Shown here piece after piece: positions 52,510 to 60,765 of a stretch of DNA of 64,000 bases (the first letter of the stretch is position 1; every line of letters starts with the position of its first letter). A model generated the notes under the pieces. The model had not been told where the DNA came from, made no database searches, and worked only from the letters and a program-made list of their open reading frames with translations. Location of the stretch: positions 2,170,001-2,234,000 of the forward strand of contig NZ_JADPMV010000001.1 of NCBI RefSeq assembly GCF_018398425.1. The letters run 5' to 3'. The position numbers and the translations under genes were made by a program. The DNA comes from Pseudomonas lalucatii (GTDB lineage: Bacteria > Pseudomonadota > Gammaproteobacteria > Pseudomonadales > Pseudomonadaceae).

Positions 52510-54300
52510 ATGTTCTGGGACTCCCTGCCATTGCTCTTCGTCGGCGCGCTGCTGATCTGGCTGCTGGTGGCTTTCGTCCGCGAAAAGTGGAGCCCGGACG
52601 TGGTCGCGGCGATCGCCGTGGCCGCCCTGCTGGTGGCCCAGCTGCTGGAACCCAAGGAAGTGCTCAGCGTGCTGAGCAACTCGGCGCCGGTGACCATCGC
52701 CTGCATGTTCGTGCTGTCCGCCGCCCTGGAGCGCACCGGCTGCATCGACGCCCTGGGCAACTGGCTGGGCAACCTGGTCGGCACCAGCCCGATCCGCGTG
52801 CTCACCGGCCTGACCCTCACCGCCCTGGTGATCTCCGCCTGCCTGAACAACACCCCGGTGGTGGCCATCCTCACCCCGGTGGCCATCTCCCTGGCGCGCC
52901 GCGCCGGCACCCAGCCGTCCAAGCTGCTGATCCCGCTGTCCTACGCCACCATCCTCGGCGGCACCCTGACCCTGATCGGCACCTCGACCAACATCCTGGT
53001 CGACGGCGTGGCGCGCAAGGCCGGCCTGGAGCCCTTCGGCATCTTCGAGATCACCGGCGCCGGGCTGATCCTCGCCACGGTCGGCATGCTCTACCTGCTG
53101 ACCATCGGCCGCCACCTGCTGCCGGAGCGCGAGACCCTGTCCCGGCAGCTGCGCCCCGACCTGGACCGCACCTTCATGACCGAACTGCTGGTGCCCCAGG
53201 CATCGCCGGTGATCGGCAAGACCCTGGCCGAGGCCAACCTCAATGGCGGCAGCGGCCTGCAGGTGCTCAAGCTGTTCCGCGAGGACCAGGAACTCACCGA
53301 GCCCGGCCACGACACCCTGCTGGCCAGCGGCGACCGCCTGGTGCTGCACGGCCAGGTGAAGAACGTGGTGGAGCTGCGCGAGAGCGGCCACCTGTCGTTC
53401 AACCGCGGCGACGCCTTCGAGACCATCAGCAGCCACGACGTGATCCTCGCCGAGGCCATAGTCGGGCGCAATTCGCGCTACAGCCACCGGCCCATGCGCG
53501 ACCTCGACCTGACCGCGCGCTACGGCATCGCCGTGCTCGCCGTGCACCGCCAGGACGAGAACATCCAGGGCAACCTCGACGACTTCGAGCTGCAGTTCGG
53601 CGACGTCATGCTGGTCGAGGGCACCCCGGCGCAGATCAAGCGCTTCGCCGACAACGGCGAGCTGATCAGCCTCAACGCCGTGCAGGAGCGTGCCTTCCGC
53701 CGCGACAAGGCGCCGATCGCCATCGTCGCCACCCTGGCGGTGATGCTCCTGGCCGCCCTCGGCCTGATGCCCATCGAGGGCCTGGCGATCATCGGCGCGG
53801 TGACCGTGCTGGCGACCCGCTGCCTGGACGTGGAAGACGCCTACAAGGCGGTGGACTGGAAGATCCTCAGCCTGATCTTCGGCATGCTGGCGATCAGCAT
53901 CGCCATGGACAAGGTCGGCCTGGTCAGGCTCCTGGTGGAGAACGTCATGGGCTGGCTGCCCTGGGCCGGGCCGCTGCTGATGCTGTCGTTCATCTACCTG
54001 TTCACCTCGATCCTCACCGAGATGCTGTCGAACAACGCCGTGGCGGTGCTGGTCACCCCCATCGCCATCGGCCTCGCCCAGCACCTGGGCGTCGACCCGC
54101 GGGCCTTCGTGGTGGCGGTGATGTTCGCCGCCAGCGCCAGCTTCGCCACGCCGATCGGCTACCAGACCAACACCTTCGTCTACAACGCCGGCGGCTACCG
54201 CTTCACCGACTTCATGAGGGTGGGCATCCCGCTCAACCTGCTGCTGTGGCTGGTGGCGACCCTGGTCATTCCGCTGTTCTGGCCGTTGACGCCGATCTGA
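52510..54300 (+). CDS. SLC13-family anion/dicarboxylate-sulfate transporter with RCK-C domains
   Basis: A 596-residue inner-membrane transporter with roughly 11 membrane segments split by a cytosolic middle part. Signature loops are CLNNTPVVAILTPVAISLA and ATILGGTLTLIGTSTNILV in the first half and EMLSNNAVAVLVTPIAIGLA and SASFATPIGYQTNTFVYN in the second, the SNT-type Na+/anion sites of the DASS family. Two TrkA-C-like stretches lie between (e.g. VIGKTLAEANLNGGSGLQVL and DVMLVEGTPAQIKRF). It may move sulfate, silicate or dicarboxylates; specificity is unknown. AAGGA precedes the ATG. Confidence 0.88.
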   Translation: MFWDSLPLLFVGALLIWLLVAFVREKWSPDVVAAIAVAALLVAQLLEPKEVLSVLSNSAPVTIACMFVLSAALERTGCIDALGNWLGNLVGTSPIRVLTGLTLTALVISACLNNTPVVAILTPVAISLARRAGTQPSKLLIPLSYATILGGTLTLIGTSTNILVDGVARKAGLEPFGIFEITGAGLILATVGMLYLLTIGRHLLPERETLSRQLRPDLDRTFMTELLVPQASPVIGKTLAEANLNGGSGLQVLKLFREDQELTEPGHDTLLASGDRLVLHGQVKNVVELRESGHLSFNRGDAFETISSHDVILAEAIVGRNSRYSHRPMRDLDLTARYGIAVLAVHRQDENIQGNLDDFELQFGDVMLVEGTPAQIKRFADNGELISLNAVQERAFRRDKAPIAIVATLAVMLLAALGLMPIEGLAIIGAVTVLATRCLDVEDAYKAVDWKILSLIFGMLAISIAMDKVGLVRLLVENVMGWLPWAGPLLMLSFIYLFTSILTEMLSNNAVAVLVTPIAIGLAQHLGVDPRAFVVAVMFAASASFATPIGYQTNTFVYNAGGYRFTDFMRVGIPLNLLLWLVATLVIPLFWPLTPI

Positions 54301-54332
54301 TCACCCACGCCCAGCTAGCGGCGACCGCGGCT

Positions 54333-54404
54333 GTCGGTCGGCATGGCGCTAACCGACGCCAGCCTCGGCGAGCCGGATCCGCTGCGAACGAGCCCTCGAG
54401 GCTG
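54333..54404. terminator. Stem-loops in the convergent gap after the SLC13 gene
   Basis: GTCGGT (54333-54338) with ACCGAC (54352-54357), then CAGCCTCG (54360-54367) with CGAGGCTG (54397-54404). They fill the 122-bp convergent gap. No T-run is seen, so any termination is probably weak or rho-dependent. Confidence 0.4.
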
Positions 54405-54422
54405 AGGCCCGGACCGCCGCGC

Positions 54423-55295
54423 TCAGGCCACCGCGCGGGCAGGCGCCAGGCCGAGGGCGTGCTCCAACCAGGCCAGCTGCTCATCCCACAGCCCGCGCGG
54501 GGTATCGCGGCGGAAGAAGCCGAAGTGCCCGAGTCCGCTCAGCCCCCAGTGCGCCGGCGCGACCACCCGCACCTCGCGGCGTGCCGCCGGGTAGAACGCG
54601 GCCAGCGCCTCCACCGCCTGGCGCGGGGCGAAGGCCAGGTCATCGTCGATCACCAGAAACCGCGCCGGCCCTAGCAGCTCGGCGAAGTGCGGGCGCCAGG
54701 CACGGCCGTCCGGCGTGGCGATGAAGGCCGGCGTGCGGCACCAGCGCGCCCACTCCAGCGCCACCTCCCGCGGCAGCGCCTCGCCGCCCATGACCCAGCC
54801 CGGCAGCCGGCCGCAGGCGCGAGTGAGCAGCGGAATCAGCGCATACCAGTTGAGCGCCAGGCGCCACTGCCGGCGCGCCGGCCACAGGCGCCAGTAGCCG
54901 GACTGGGCGGCCACGCCGAGCAGCGCCCGGATGCGCCCGGCGTTGTCGGCCAGGCCCGGCAACTGCCCGCCCACCGAGTGGCCGAGTACCGCCAGCGGCA
55001 GGTCGGCGGGCAGGTGGTCGAGCAGGCTCGCCAGATCGATGCGCCCCCAGTCGGCCATGCACGGGGCCGGCCCCTGCCAGGTCGCCGAGCGGCTGGCGCC
55101 GATGCCGCGGTAGTCGTAGGTGAATACCCAGGCGCCGCGCTCGGCCGCGTGCTCGGCAAAGCTGCGGTAGAAACGCTGGGCGACGCCGGTGGCGCCGTTC
55201 AGCAACAGGCAGTAGCGCGGCAGTGCCGGGCGGAAGGCGCTGACGGCGAGCGGGTGACCATCGCGGGCGGGCAAGGTGTAGCTGTCGAAACGCAT
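54423..55295 (-). CDS. Alpha/beta hydrolase
   Basis: A 290-residue alpha/beta-hydrolase-fold protein. The nucleophile elbow is LAVLGHSVGGQLPG (Ser in GHSVG), the oxyanion region is LLLNGATGVAQRFYRSFA, and FTYDYRGIGAS is typical of the fold. A C-terminal acid/His pair is plausible in PAHWGLSGLGHFGFFRR. Likely an esterase, lipase or dienelactone-like hydrolase; no substrate can be named. The ATG at 55295 has GGAGGAG upstream. It lies 63 bp downstream of the same-strand LysR gene. Confidence 0.85.
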   Translation of the reverse strand: MRFDSYTLPARDGHPLAVSAFRPALPRYCLLLNGATGVAQRFYRSFAEHAAERGAWVFTYDYRGIGASRSATWQGPAPCMADWGRIDLASLLDHLPADLPLAVLGHSVGGQLPGLADNAGRIRALLGVAAQSGYWRLWPARRQWRLALNWYALIPLLTRACGRLPGWVMGGEALPREVALEWARWCRTPAFIATPDGRAWRPHFAELLGPARFLVIDDDLAFAPRQAVEALAAFYPAARREVRVVAPAHWGLSGLGHFGFFRRDTPRGLWDEQLAWLEHALGLAPARAVA

Positions 55296-55358
55296 GGCGG
55301 ACTCCTCCTGTGCAGGCCGCCACTCTTGCCGGCCGTCGCCGAGGAGAAAAGCGAGATT

Positions 55359-56249
55359 TCAGCCCTCCAGGGCTGAGAAAAACTCAGCGCTACGAGTCTC
55401 CATCCCGGCCAGGCGCGCCTCCAGCCAGTCGACCACCCGCAGCAGCGCCGGGCTCTGCGCCGTGGCCGGCCAGACCGCCCACAGCGCCCCGCCGCTGACC
55501 CGCCGCCCCGGCCACAGCGGCCGCAGGCCGCCGCCCTGCAACGCGTCGATGCACAGCGGCAGAAAGCCGATGGCCACCCCCAGCCCCTGCTCGGCGGCGC
55601 TCAGCACCGCCGCGTAGCTGTCCAGCTCCAGGCCGTCGGCCGCCGGTTGCCAACCGTACGCCGCGGCCCACTGCTCCCAGCTGTGCCGCTCCTGGCTCAG
55701 GCGGATCGGCAGCAGATCGTCCGGCGGCGGCCAGGACACCTCCGGAAAGCCCGCGGCCACCAGCGGCGCCAGTTGAAAACCGCTCAGGCGCCGGGCGCAC
55801 AGCGCGCCCCAGTCCGCCGGATCGACGGCGAAGCGCAGGCCGAGGTCGATGCCATGGCCTTCCAGGTCGAGGATTTCGCGGCGGGTGTCGAGGCTCAGCA
55901 GGCGCTCGCCGAGCAGCCCCTGCAGTTCCCCCAGCGCAGGCAGCACCACGGCCTGGGCGAGGAAGGGAAAGCTGGATAGGCGGAACGGCCGCCGCACCTG
56001 GCGCGCCCGGGTGGCGCTCTCCAGCTGGCGAATCGCCGGCGCCACCTCGGCCCAGAACGAGCGCCCGGCGTCGGTCAGCGCCAGGCCGCGGGGCAGGCGC
56101 TGGAACAGCTTGCAGTCCAGCGCCGCCTCCAGCTCGCGCAACTGGTGGCTGACCGCCGTCGGTGTGACATGCAGCCGTTCGGCGGCGCGCTTGACGCTGA
56201 GGGTGTCGCCGAGCACGGCGAAGGTGCGCAGTAGATTCAACGATGCCAT
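55359..56249 (-). CDS. LysR-family transcriptional regulator (GcvA-like)
   Basis: A 296-residue LTTR. The helix-turn-helix is LLRTFAVLGDTLSVKRAAERL...VTPTAVSHQLRELE (residues ~5-50), resembling the GcvA/AmpR branch. The remaining effector domain is ordinary in length. The ATG at 56249 (MASLNLLRTF) has GGAGG just upstream; the frame continues seven codons farther. It is divergent from trxC across 79 bp and upstream of the hydrolase, so either could be a target. Confidence 0.9.
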   Translation of the reverse strand: MASLNLLRTFAVLGDTLSVKRAAERLHVTPTAVSHQLRELEAALDCKLFQRLPRGLALTDAGRSFWAEVAPAIRQLESATRARQVRRPFRLSSFPFLAQAVVLPALGELQGLLGERLLSLDTRREILDLEGHGIDLGLRFAVDPADWGALCARRLSGFQLAPLVAAGFPEVSWPPPDDLLPIRLSQERHSWEQWAAAYGWQPAADGLELDSYAAVLSAAEQGLGVAIGFLPLCIDALQGGGLRPLWPGRRVSGGALWAVWPATAQSPALLRVVDWLEARLAGMETRSAEFFSALEG

Positions 56250-56328
56250 GGGTCCTCCGGTGCCGCTCACTCTAACCTTGTTTTATCGCCCTCCCGCCAC
56301 CACCTTGAAGGCAACCCAGGAGTACCCC

Positions 56329-56763
56329 ATGTCGCCACCCATGCTGATCCCCTGCCCCCACTGTGGCGGCCTCAACCGCATCCCCGCCCAGCGCCTGGGC
56401 GACAACCCGGTGTGCGGGCGCTGCAAGCACACGCTGTTGCCCGCCGCCCCCTTCGAGCTGAACCAGGCCAGCTTCGCCAGCCAGCTGCAGGGCGACCTGC
56501 CCTTGCTGGTCGACGTCTGGGCCGACTGGTGCGGCCCCTGCAAGGCCTTCGCGCCGACCTTCGCCCAGGCCGCGCACCAGCTGCAGGGCCGCGTGCGCCT
56601 GGGCAAACTGGACAGCGAGGCCAACCGCCAGCTGGCCGGACAACTGGGCGTCCGCTCGATTCCCAGCCTGATCCTGTTCCGGGGCGGCGCCGAAGTGGCC
56701 CGGCAGAGCGGCGCGCTACCGCTGCCGCAGCTGCTCGCCTGGCTCGCCGGCCAGGGCATCTGA
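56329..56763 (+). CDS. trxC: Thioredoxin TrxC (thioredoxin 2)
   Basis: A 144-residue thioredoxin with the N-terminal zinc-binding extension of TrxC (CPHCGGLNR and CGRCKHTL supply four cysteines) and the active site VWADWCGPCKAF. It reduces protein disulfides and is often induced by peroxide through OxyR. The cis-Pro loop is RSIPSLILF. AGGAG precedes the ATG. It is followed after 122 bp by the stress-protein gene. Confidence 0.95.
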   Translation: MSPPMLIPCPHCGGLNRIPAQRLGDNPVCGRCKHTLLPAAPFELNQASFASQLQGDLPLLVDVWADWCGPCKAFAPTFAQAAHQLQGRVRLGKLDSEANRQLAGQLGVRSIPSLILFRGGAEVARQSGALPLPQLLAWLAGQGI

Positions 56764-56806
56764 GCGGCGCCGCGACCGACGGGGGCGCACGGCCTGACGC
56801 CTGACC

Positions 56807-56820
56807 TTGCGGTAGATCAA
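56807..56820 (+). promoter_or_regulatory. Predicted ANR/FNR box
   Basis: TTGCGGTAGATCAA matches TTGATnnnnATCAA with a perfect right half-site and 3/5 in the left. Its centre (56813.5) is 31 bp upstream of the centre of the -10 hexamer GATAAT at 56842-56847, the class II FNR spacing (-41.5 to -10). The downstream gene is a universal stress protein, a known class of ANR targets in Pseudomonas. Confidence 0.65.
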
Positions 56821-56841
56821 TACAACGGCTAAGCCTGTGGG

Positions 56842-56847
56842 GATAAT
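56842..56847 (+). promoter_or_regulatory. -10 element of the universal stress protein promoter
   Basis: GATAAT (5/6 to TATAAT), placed for a start site near 56854. No -35 is evident at the expected distance, which is normal for an activator-dependent ANR promoter. Confidence 0.55.
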
Positions 56848-56885
56848 AAATTTCCGAGCCCCCCGACGGCTGGAGTGCCTGTCCC

Positions 56886-57683
56886 ATGTTCAGCCACATC
56901 CTCATCGCCCATGACCTGCGCGACACCGCCGACCTGGCCCTGTGCCGGGCCGCCCAGCTGGCCCGGCAGCACAATGCCCGGCTGACCATCCTGCATGTCC
57001 TCGACCCCGGCCTCGACGGGGCGCAACAGGAGCAGGCGCAACAGGCCCTGGATCGCAGCCTGACCCGCCACGCCCCGCCCGGCAGCGAGCTGTGCCTGCG
57101 CAGCGGCAAGCCGTCCGAAGTGGTGCTGCAGCAGCTGCAGGCCCTGGGCTGCGACCTGCTGGTGCTCGGCGCCCACCACCAGCGTCACGACTTCTTCTCC
57201 GGCACCAGCCTGGACCGTATCGCCCGCCAGTGCCCGGTGCCCCTGCTGCTGGTCGCCCACAACGACTTCCAGCCCTACCAGCGCGCCCTGGCCGCCATCG
57301 ACTTCTCCCTGTGCGCCTGCAGTGCCCTGGGCCAGGCCTACCGCCTGCTGCCGAGCAGCGCCGGGCTGCACGCCCTGCATGTATTCGAGGCGGACAAGGG
57401 CACGCCGCGCCAGGTCGAGGCCCAGCTGCAGATCCAGCAGGCGCTGATCGACCAGCTGCTCGAGGACGAGAGCCGCAACCTGCCCAGCGACGGCCCGAGC
57501 CTGAGCCACGAAGTTATCCAGGGCGGCATCCTGCGCTGCCTGCAGGAGCAACTGAAGGCCCGTCGCAGCGAACTCCTGGTGCTTGGCAGCCACGGCCGCA
57601 GCGCCCTGTCCCAGGCCCTGCTCGGCAGCCTGGCCCAGCACTTCCTGCACCGCGCGCCCTGCGACATCTTCGTGGTCCGCTAG
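56886..57683 (+). CDS. Tandem-domain universal stress protein
   Basis: A 265-residue protein with two Usp domains. The first (~1-140) has ILIAHDLRDTADLALCRAA and LLVLGAHHQRHDFFSGTSLD. The second (~140-265) ends in LVLGSHGRSALSQALLGSLA with the G-2x-G-9x-G(S/T) nucleotide-binding pattern. Two-domain Usps in P. aeruginosa are induced by oxygen limitation and support anaerobic energy-stress survival. An ANR box and matching -10 lie upstream, consistent with that. It is convergent with parA. Confidence 0.92.
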   Translation: MFSHILIAHDLRDTADLALCRAAQLARQHNARLTILHVLDPGLDGAQQEQAQQALDRSLTRHAPPGSELCLRSGKPSEVVLQQLQALGCDLLVLGAHHQRHDFFSGTSLDRIARQCPVPLLLVAHNDFQPYQRALAAIDFSLCACSALGQAYRLLPSSAGLHALHVFEADKGTPRQVEAQLQIQQALIDQLLEDESRNLPSDGPSLSHEVIQGGILRCLQEQLKARRSELLVLGSHGRSALSQALLGSLAQHFLHRAPCDIFVVR

Positions 57684-57754
57684 ACGCGGCCACTCAGCAT
57701 ACAACCGCAAACGCACGAGGCGCCCATGGCGCCGCGTACGTCTAGCCTGTCGCT

Positions 57755-58528
57755 CTAGACGCCGGCATCGAGCAGGTCGTGCAGCTCGACGAACTGCTGG
57801 GTCAGCTTGTGCCGCGCATCCAGATGGATCAGCGGCGTACAGGCCTGGTGCGATTCGCGCATCTTCACCGAGCTCATCAGGTTCACCGGCAGCACCGGCA
57901 ACCCCTCGCCGAGCAACTCGTCGAGCAGCAGTTGCGGCAGGGACGCCCGCGGCTGGAACTGGTTGACCACGATGCCCTCCACCGCCAGGGCCTCGTTGTG
58001 GTCCTCGCGCAGCTCCTCGATCTCCTGCAGCAGGCCGTACAGGGCATTGCGCGAGAAGCTGTCGCAGTCGAAGGGTATCAGGCAGCGATCGGCGGCGATC
58101 AGCGCGGAAACCGTGTAGAAGTTCAGAGCCGGCGGAGTATCCAGGTAGATCCTGTCGTAGTCCTCGCCCAGCTCGTCCAGCAGTTTGCGCAGCTTGTTGA
58201 TCTTGTGCTTGGCCTCGAGCTTGGGCTGCAGATCGGCCAGCTCCGCGGTGGCGGTGATCACGTGCAGGTTGGCGAACGGCGTCTCGTAGATGTCGACCCG
58301 GCCCTTCTTGGCGAAGGGCCCGCTGGCCAGGGTCTGCTTGAAGAACTCGGCGATCCCGGTGGGAATCTCGGCGCCGGTCAGGCCGGTCAGGTAGTGGGTG
58401 GAATTGGCCTGGGCATCCAGGTCCACCAACAGGGTGCGATAGCCCTGCGCCGCACTCACCGCCGCCAGGTTGCAGGCGATGCTGGACTTGCCCACGCCGC
58501 CCTTCTGATTGAACACCACACGCCGCAT
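57755..58528 (-). CDS. ParA/Soj-family ATPase, orphan (no ParB beside it)
   Basis: A 257-residue ParA-type ATPase. The deviant Walker A is FNQKGGVGKSSIACNL, the A' region LVDLDAQANST, and the Walker B-like site YDRIYLDTPPALNF. No ParB gene or parS-like cluster is visible nearby, so it is probably a positioning or regulatory ATPase rather than the chromosome segregation protein. The ATG at 58528 has GGAGGTG just upstream and removes 44 non-family codons. A CGTCTAG...CTAGACG hairpin (57739-57761) overlaps its stop. Confidence 0.9.
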   Translation of the reverse strand: MRRVVFNQKGGVGKSSIACNLAAVSAAQGYRTLLVDLDAQANSTHYLTGLTGAEIPTGIAEFFKQTLASGPFAKKGRVDIYETPFANLHVITATAELADLQPKLEAKHKINKLRKLLDELGEDYDRIYLDTPPALNFYTVSALIAADRCLIPFDCDSFSRNALYGLLQEIEELREDHNEALAVEGIVVNQFQPRASLPQLLLDELLGEGLPVLPVNLMSSVKMRESHQACTPLIHLDARHKLTQQFVELHDLLDAGV

Positions 58529-58640
58529 CGCACACCTCCCTGAGCCCGGAATGGACCTGGATTCTATGCAAAGCACGTGACAAGCGCGAGGTTGCCAGGC
58601 AAGAAGGGCCGCCCGCCGATCCGGAGCGGCCTCGCAACAA

Positions 58641-58669
58641 TTGCGCAGAATGCGCGCCATCTAGATAAT
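58641..58669 (+). promoter_or_regulatory. Possible sigma-70 promoter of the aryl-polyene-type operon
   Basis: TTGCGC (58641-58646), 17-bp spacer, GATAAT (58664-58669): a good -10 and a partial -35, about 100 bases upstream of the first gene's ATG at 58767. A second TTGACA-like element at 58726 has no matching -10. Confidence 0.4.
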
Positions 58670-58766
58670 GCCGCCACTTCGCCATGGACCGTCCACGCCC
58701 CAGAGGCAGAACGGGACGGCCGCAGTTGACAAGGATGCCCGAACGGGCCGGGAAACTTTCCGTGTG

Positions 58767-59480
58767 ATGCATTTCAGGATCGAACAATGGCGTGCCTGGG
58801 CCCCCGGCCTGGATAGCACAGATGACTGGCGTGCCTGGTGCAGGACCCCTGTGCCCCTGGAAGACGCCCAGCAGCAGCCGGATGTCGGCTTCCTCCCCGC
58901 CCTGCAACGCCGCCGCCTCAGCCGCCTGGCGCGGATGATGTTCCATGTCGCCTGGCCCCTGGCCGAAGGCCACAGGGCGCTGCCCCTGGTGTTCGCCTCG
59001 CGCCACGGCGACGCCCCGCGCACCCTGGCGCTGCTCGAGCAGCTGGCCAGTGGCGAGCCGCTGTCGCCGACCCAGTTCAGCCTTTCGGTGCACAACGCGA
59101 CCATCGGCCTGTGGTCGATCCTGCGCGGCGACACCAGCGAAATGAGCGCCCTGGCGGCCGCCGGCGACGGCCTGGAGCAGGCCCTGCTGGAGGCCTGCAG
59201 CCTGCTCGGCGACGGCGCCCCGGCCGTGCTGCTGGTCCTCGCCGAAGAGATGCCACCGCCGCTCTACGCGGCCCAGGTCGACGACGTGCCCTTTCCCTAT
59301 GCCGTCGCCCTGCTGCTGACCCCGGGCCAGGACTGGCGCCTGCAGCTGCACGCCGGCAGCGGCCCGCGCGCCGACTGGCCCCACGCCCTCAACCTGCTGC
59401 GCGCCCTGTGCGGCGAACGGCACAGCCTCGAGCACCACTGGAAGAATCGTCGATGGATCTGGTCACCCACCACGGCCTGA
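58767..59480 (+). CDS. Beta-ketoacyl synthase-like chain length factor (first gene of aryl-polyene-type cluster)
   Basis: A 237-residue protein resembling the short Ketoacyl-synt_2 chain-length-factor partner (ApeC-type) of aryl polyene synthases. It has LSRLARMMFHVAW and SPTQFSLSVHNATIGLWSI, the latter matching thiolase-fold KS sequence but with no catalytic Cys. It should pair with a full ketosynthase, which would lie beyond the right edge. I take the ATG at 58767 (MHFRIEQWRAWAPG); the frame is open 33 codons farther without family sequence. Its 3' end overlaps the next gene by 28 bases. Confidence 0.78.
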   Translation: MHFRIEQWRAWAPGLDSTDDWRAWCRTPVPLEDAQQQPDVGFLPALQRRRLSRLARMMFHVAWPLAEGHRALPLVFASRHGDAPRTLALLEQLASGEPLSPTQFSLSVHNATIGLWSILRGDTSEMSALAAAGDGLEQALLEACSLLGDGAPAVLLVLAEEMPPPLYAAQVDDVPFPYAVALLLTPGQDWRLQLHAGSGPRADWPHALNLLRALCGERHSLEHHWKNRRWIWSPTTA

Positions 59481-60262
59481 GCCGCCACAGCGCCCCCTAC
59501 GGGTGGCGTCTGCTCGCCACCGCCCTGAGCTTCGCCCTGTTCGGCCTCGGTGGCGTGCTCCTGCGCCTGCTGGTCTTCCCGGCGCTGGCCCTGCTGCCCG
59601 GCGACGCGCTGGCACGCCGCAGCCGCGCCCGGGCCACCGTGAGCCGGGCCTTCCGCCTGTTCGTGCAGTTCATGTTCAGGACCGGGGTGCTGACCTACGA
59701 GGTCGAGGGCGTCGAGCGCCTGGGCCGCCCCGGGCAGATGATCATCGCCAATCACCCCTCGCTGATCGACGTGGTGGTACTGATCGCCTTCATCCGCGAC
59801 GCCAACTGCGTGGTCAAGCAGAGCCTGTGGGACAACCCCTGCATGCGCGGGCCGATCCGCGCCGCCGGCTATATCAGCAACAGCGGCAGCCTGGACATGC
59901 TCGACGAGGCCGCCGCCGCACTGCTGGGCGGCCAGACCCTGATCGTCTTTCCCGAGGGCACCCGCACCACCCCCGGCCAGCCGCCGCAGTTCCACCGCGG
60001 TGCCGCCGCCATCGCCGTGCGTGGGGCGCGCATCGTCACCCCGGTGGTGATCAGCGTGACGCCCACCACCCTGACCAAGGCCGAGCCCTGGTACAGCATT
60101 CCACCGCGGCGCTTCCACTTCCGCCTGCGCGTCGGCCAGGACATAGACCCGCGGCAGTTCCAGGGTCCGCACCCGGTCGCCTCGCGCAAGCTCAACGAAC
60201 ACCTGCACCAGCACTTCATCAAGGAGCTCGCCGAAGATGAGCGATCTGCACACAGAGATTAA
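59453..60262 (+). CDS. 1-acyl-sn-glycerol-3-phosphate acyltransferase-like (PlsC family)
   Basis: A 269-residue membrane-associated acyltransferase with an N-terminal hydrophobic segment (LLATALSFALFGLGGVLLRL) and the PlsC motifs NHPSLIDVV (HX4D) and VFPEGTRTTPGQ. In aryl-polyene and flexirubin clusters such enzymes are thought to attach the polyene or a fatty acid to a glycerolipid; the acceptor is unproven. It overlaps the ACP gene by 26 bases, so translation is coupled. Confidence 0.88.
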   Translation: MDLVTHHGLSRHSAPYGWRLLATALSFALFGLGGVLLRLLVFPALALLPGDALARRSRARATVSRAFRLFVQFMFRTGVLTYEVEGVERLGRPGQMIIANHPSLIDVVVLIAFIRDANCVVKQSLWDNPCMRGPIRAAGYISNSGSLDMLDEAAAALLGGQTLIVFPEGTRTTPGQPPQFHRGAAAIAVRGARIVTPVVISVTPTTLTKAEPWYSIPPRRFHFRLRVGQDIDPRQFQGPHPVASRKLNEHLHQHFIKELAEDERSAHRD

Positions 60263-60497
60263 GCACCTGATCATCGACTCCCTGGGCCTCGAGGACATGA
60301 GCGCCGAGGACATCGCCGCCGACCTGACCCTGTTCGGCGAAGGCCTGGGCCTGGACTCGGTGGATGCCCTGGAGCTGGGCCTGGCGATCCAGAAGCGCTT
60401 CGGCATCAAGATCGACGCCGAGGCCAAGGACACCCGCACCCATTTCGCCAACGTGGCCAGCCTGGCGGCCTTCGTTTCCGCCCACCAGGCCGCCTGA
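60237..60497 (+). CDS. Acyl carrier protein (first of two)
   Basis: An 86-residue ACP. The 4'-phosphopantetheine serine is in GLGLDSVDALELGLA (DSV motif), in the usual three-helix context. It carries the growing acyl chain. It starts inside the acyltransferase 3' end and is followed after 10 bases by a second ACP gene. Paired ACPs are a feature of aryl-polyene clusters. Confidence 0.93.
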   Translation: MSDLHTEIKHLIIDSLGLEDMSAEDIAADLTLFGEGLGLDSVDALELGLAIQKRFGIKIDAEAKDTRTHFANVASLAAFVSAHQAA

Positions 60498-60507
60498 GGA
60501 CGCCCCC

Positions 60508-60765
60508 ATGCAGAACCGCGACGAGATTTTCACCACCCTGCGCGATGCCATGGTCGAACTGTTCGAGCTGGACGCCGAACGCATCACTCTCGAGGCCAAC
60601 CTCTATCAGGACCTGGAGATCGACAGCATCGACGCCGTCGACCTGATCGACCACATCAAGCGCCAGACCGGCAAGAAGATCGCCGCCGAGGAATTCAAGT
60701 CGGTGCGCACCGTCGGCGACGTGGTCGAGGCCGTACACCGCCTGGTCAACGCCGCAGCGGAATGA
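60508..60765 (+). CDS. Acyl carrier protein (second)
   Basis: An 85-residue ACP with the phosphopantetheine site DLEIDSIDAVDLIDH. It is more like type II FAS-related ACPs than the first copy (EIDSID instead of GLDSVD), so the two may load different partners. GAGGA lies upstream of the ATG. The stop overlaps the next start by four bases. Confidence 0.93.
   Translation: MQNRDEIFTTLRDAMVELFELDAERITLEANLYQDLEIDSIDAVDLIDHIKRQTGKKIAAEEFKSVRTVGDVVEAVHRLVNAAAE

Noticed and set aside
58751..58761. GGAAA-C-TTTCC palindrome before the first polyene gene
   Set aside because: It coincides with the ribosome-binding region and is short enough to be chance; no regulator match.
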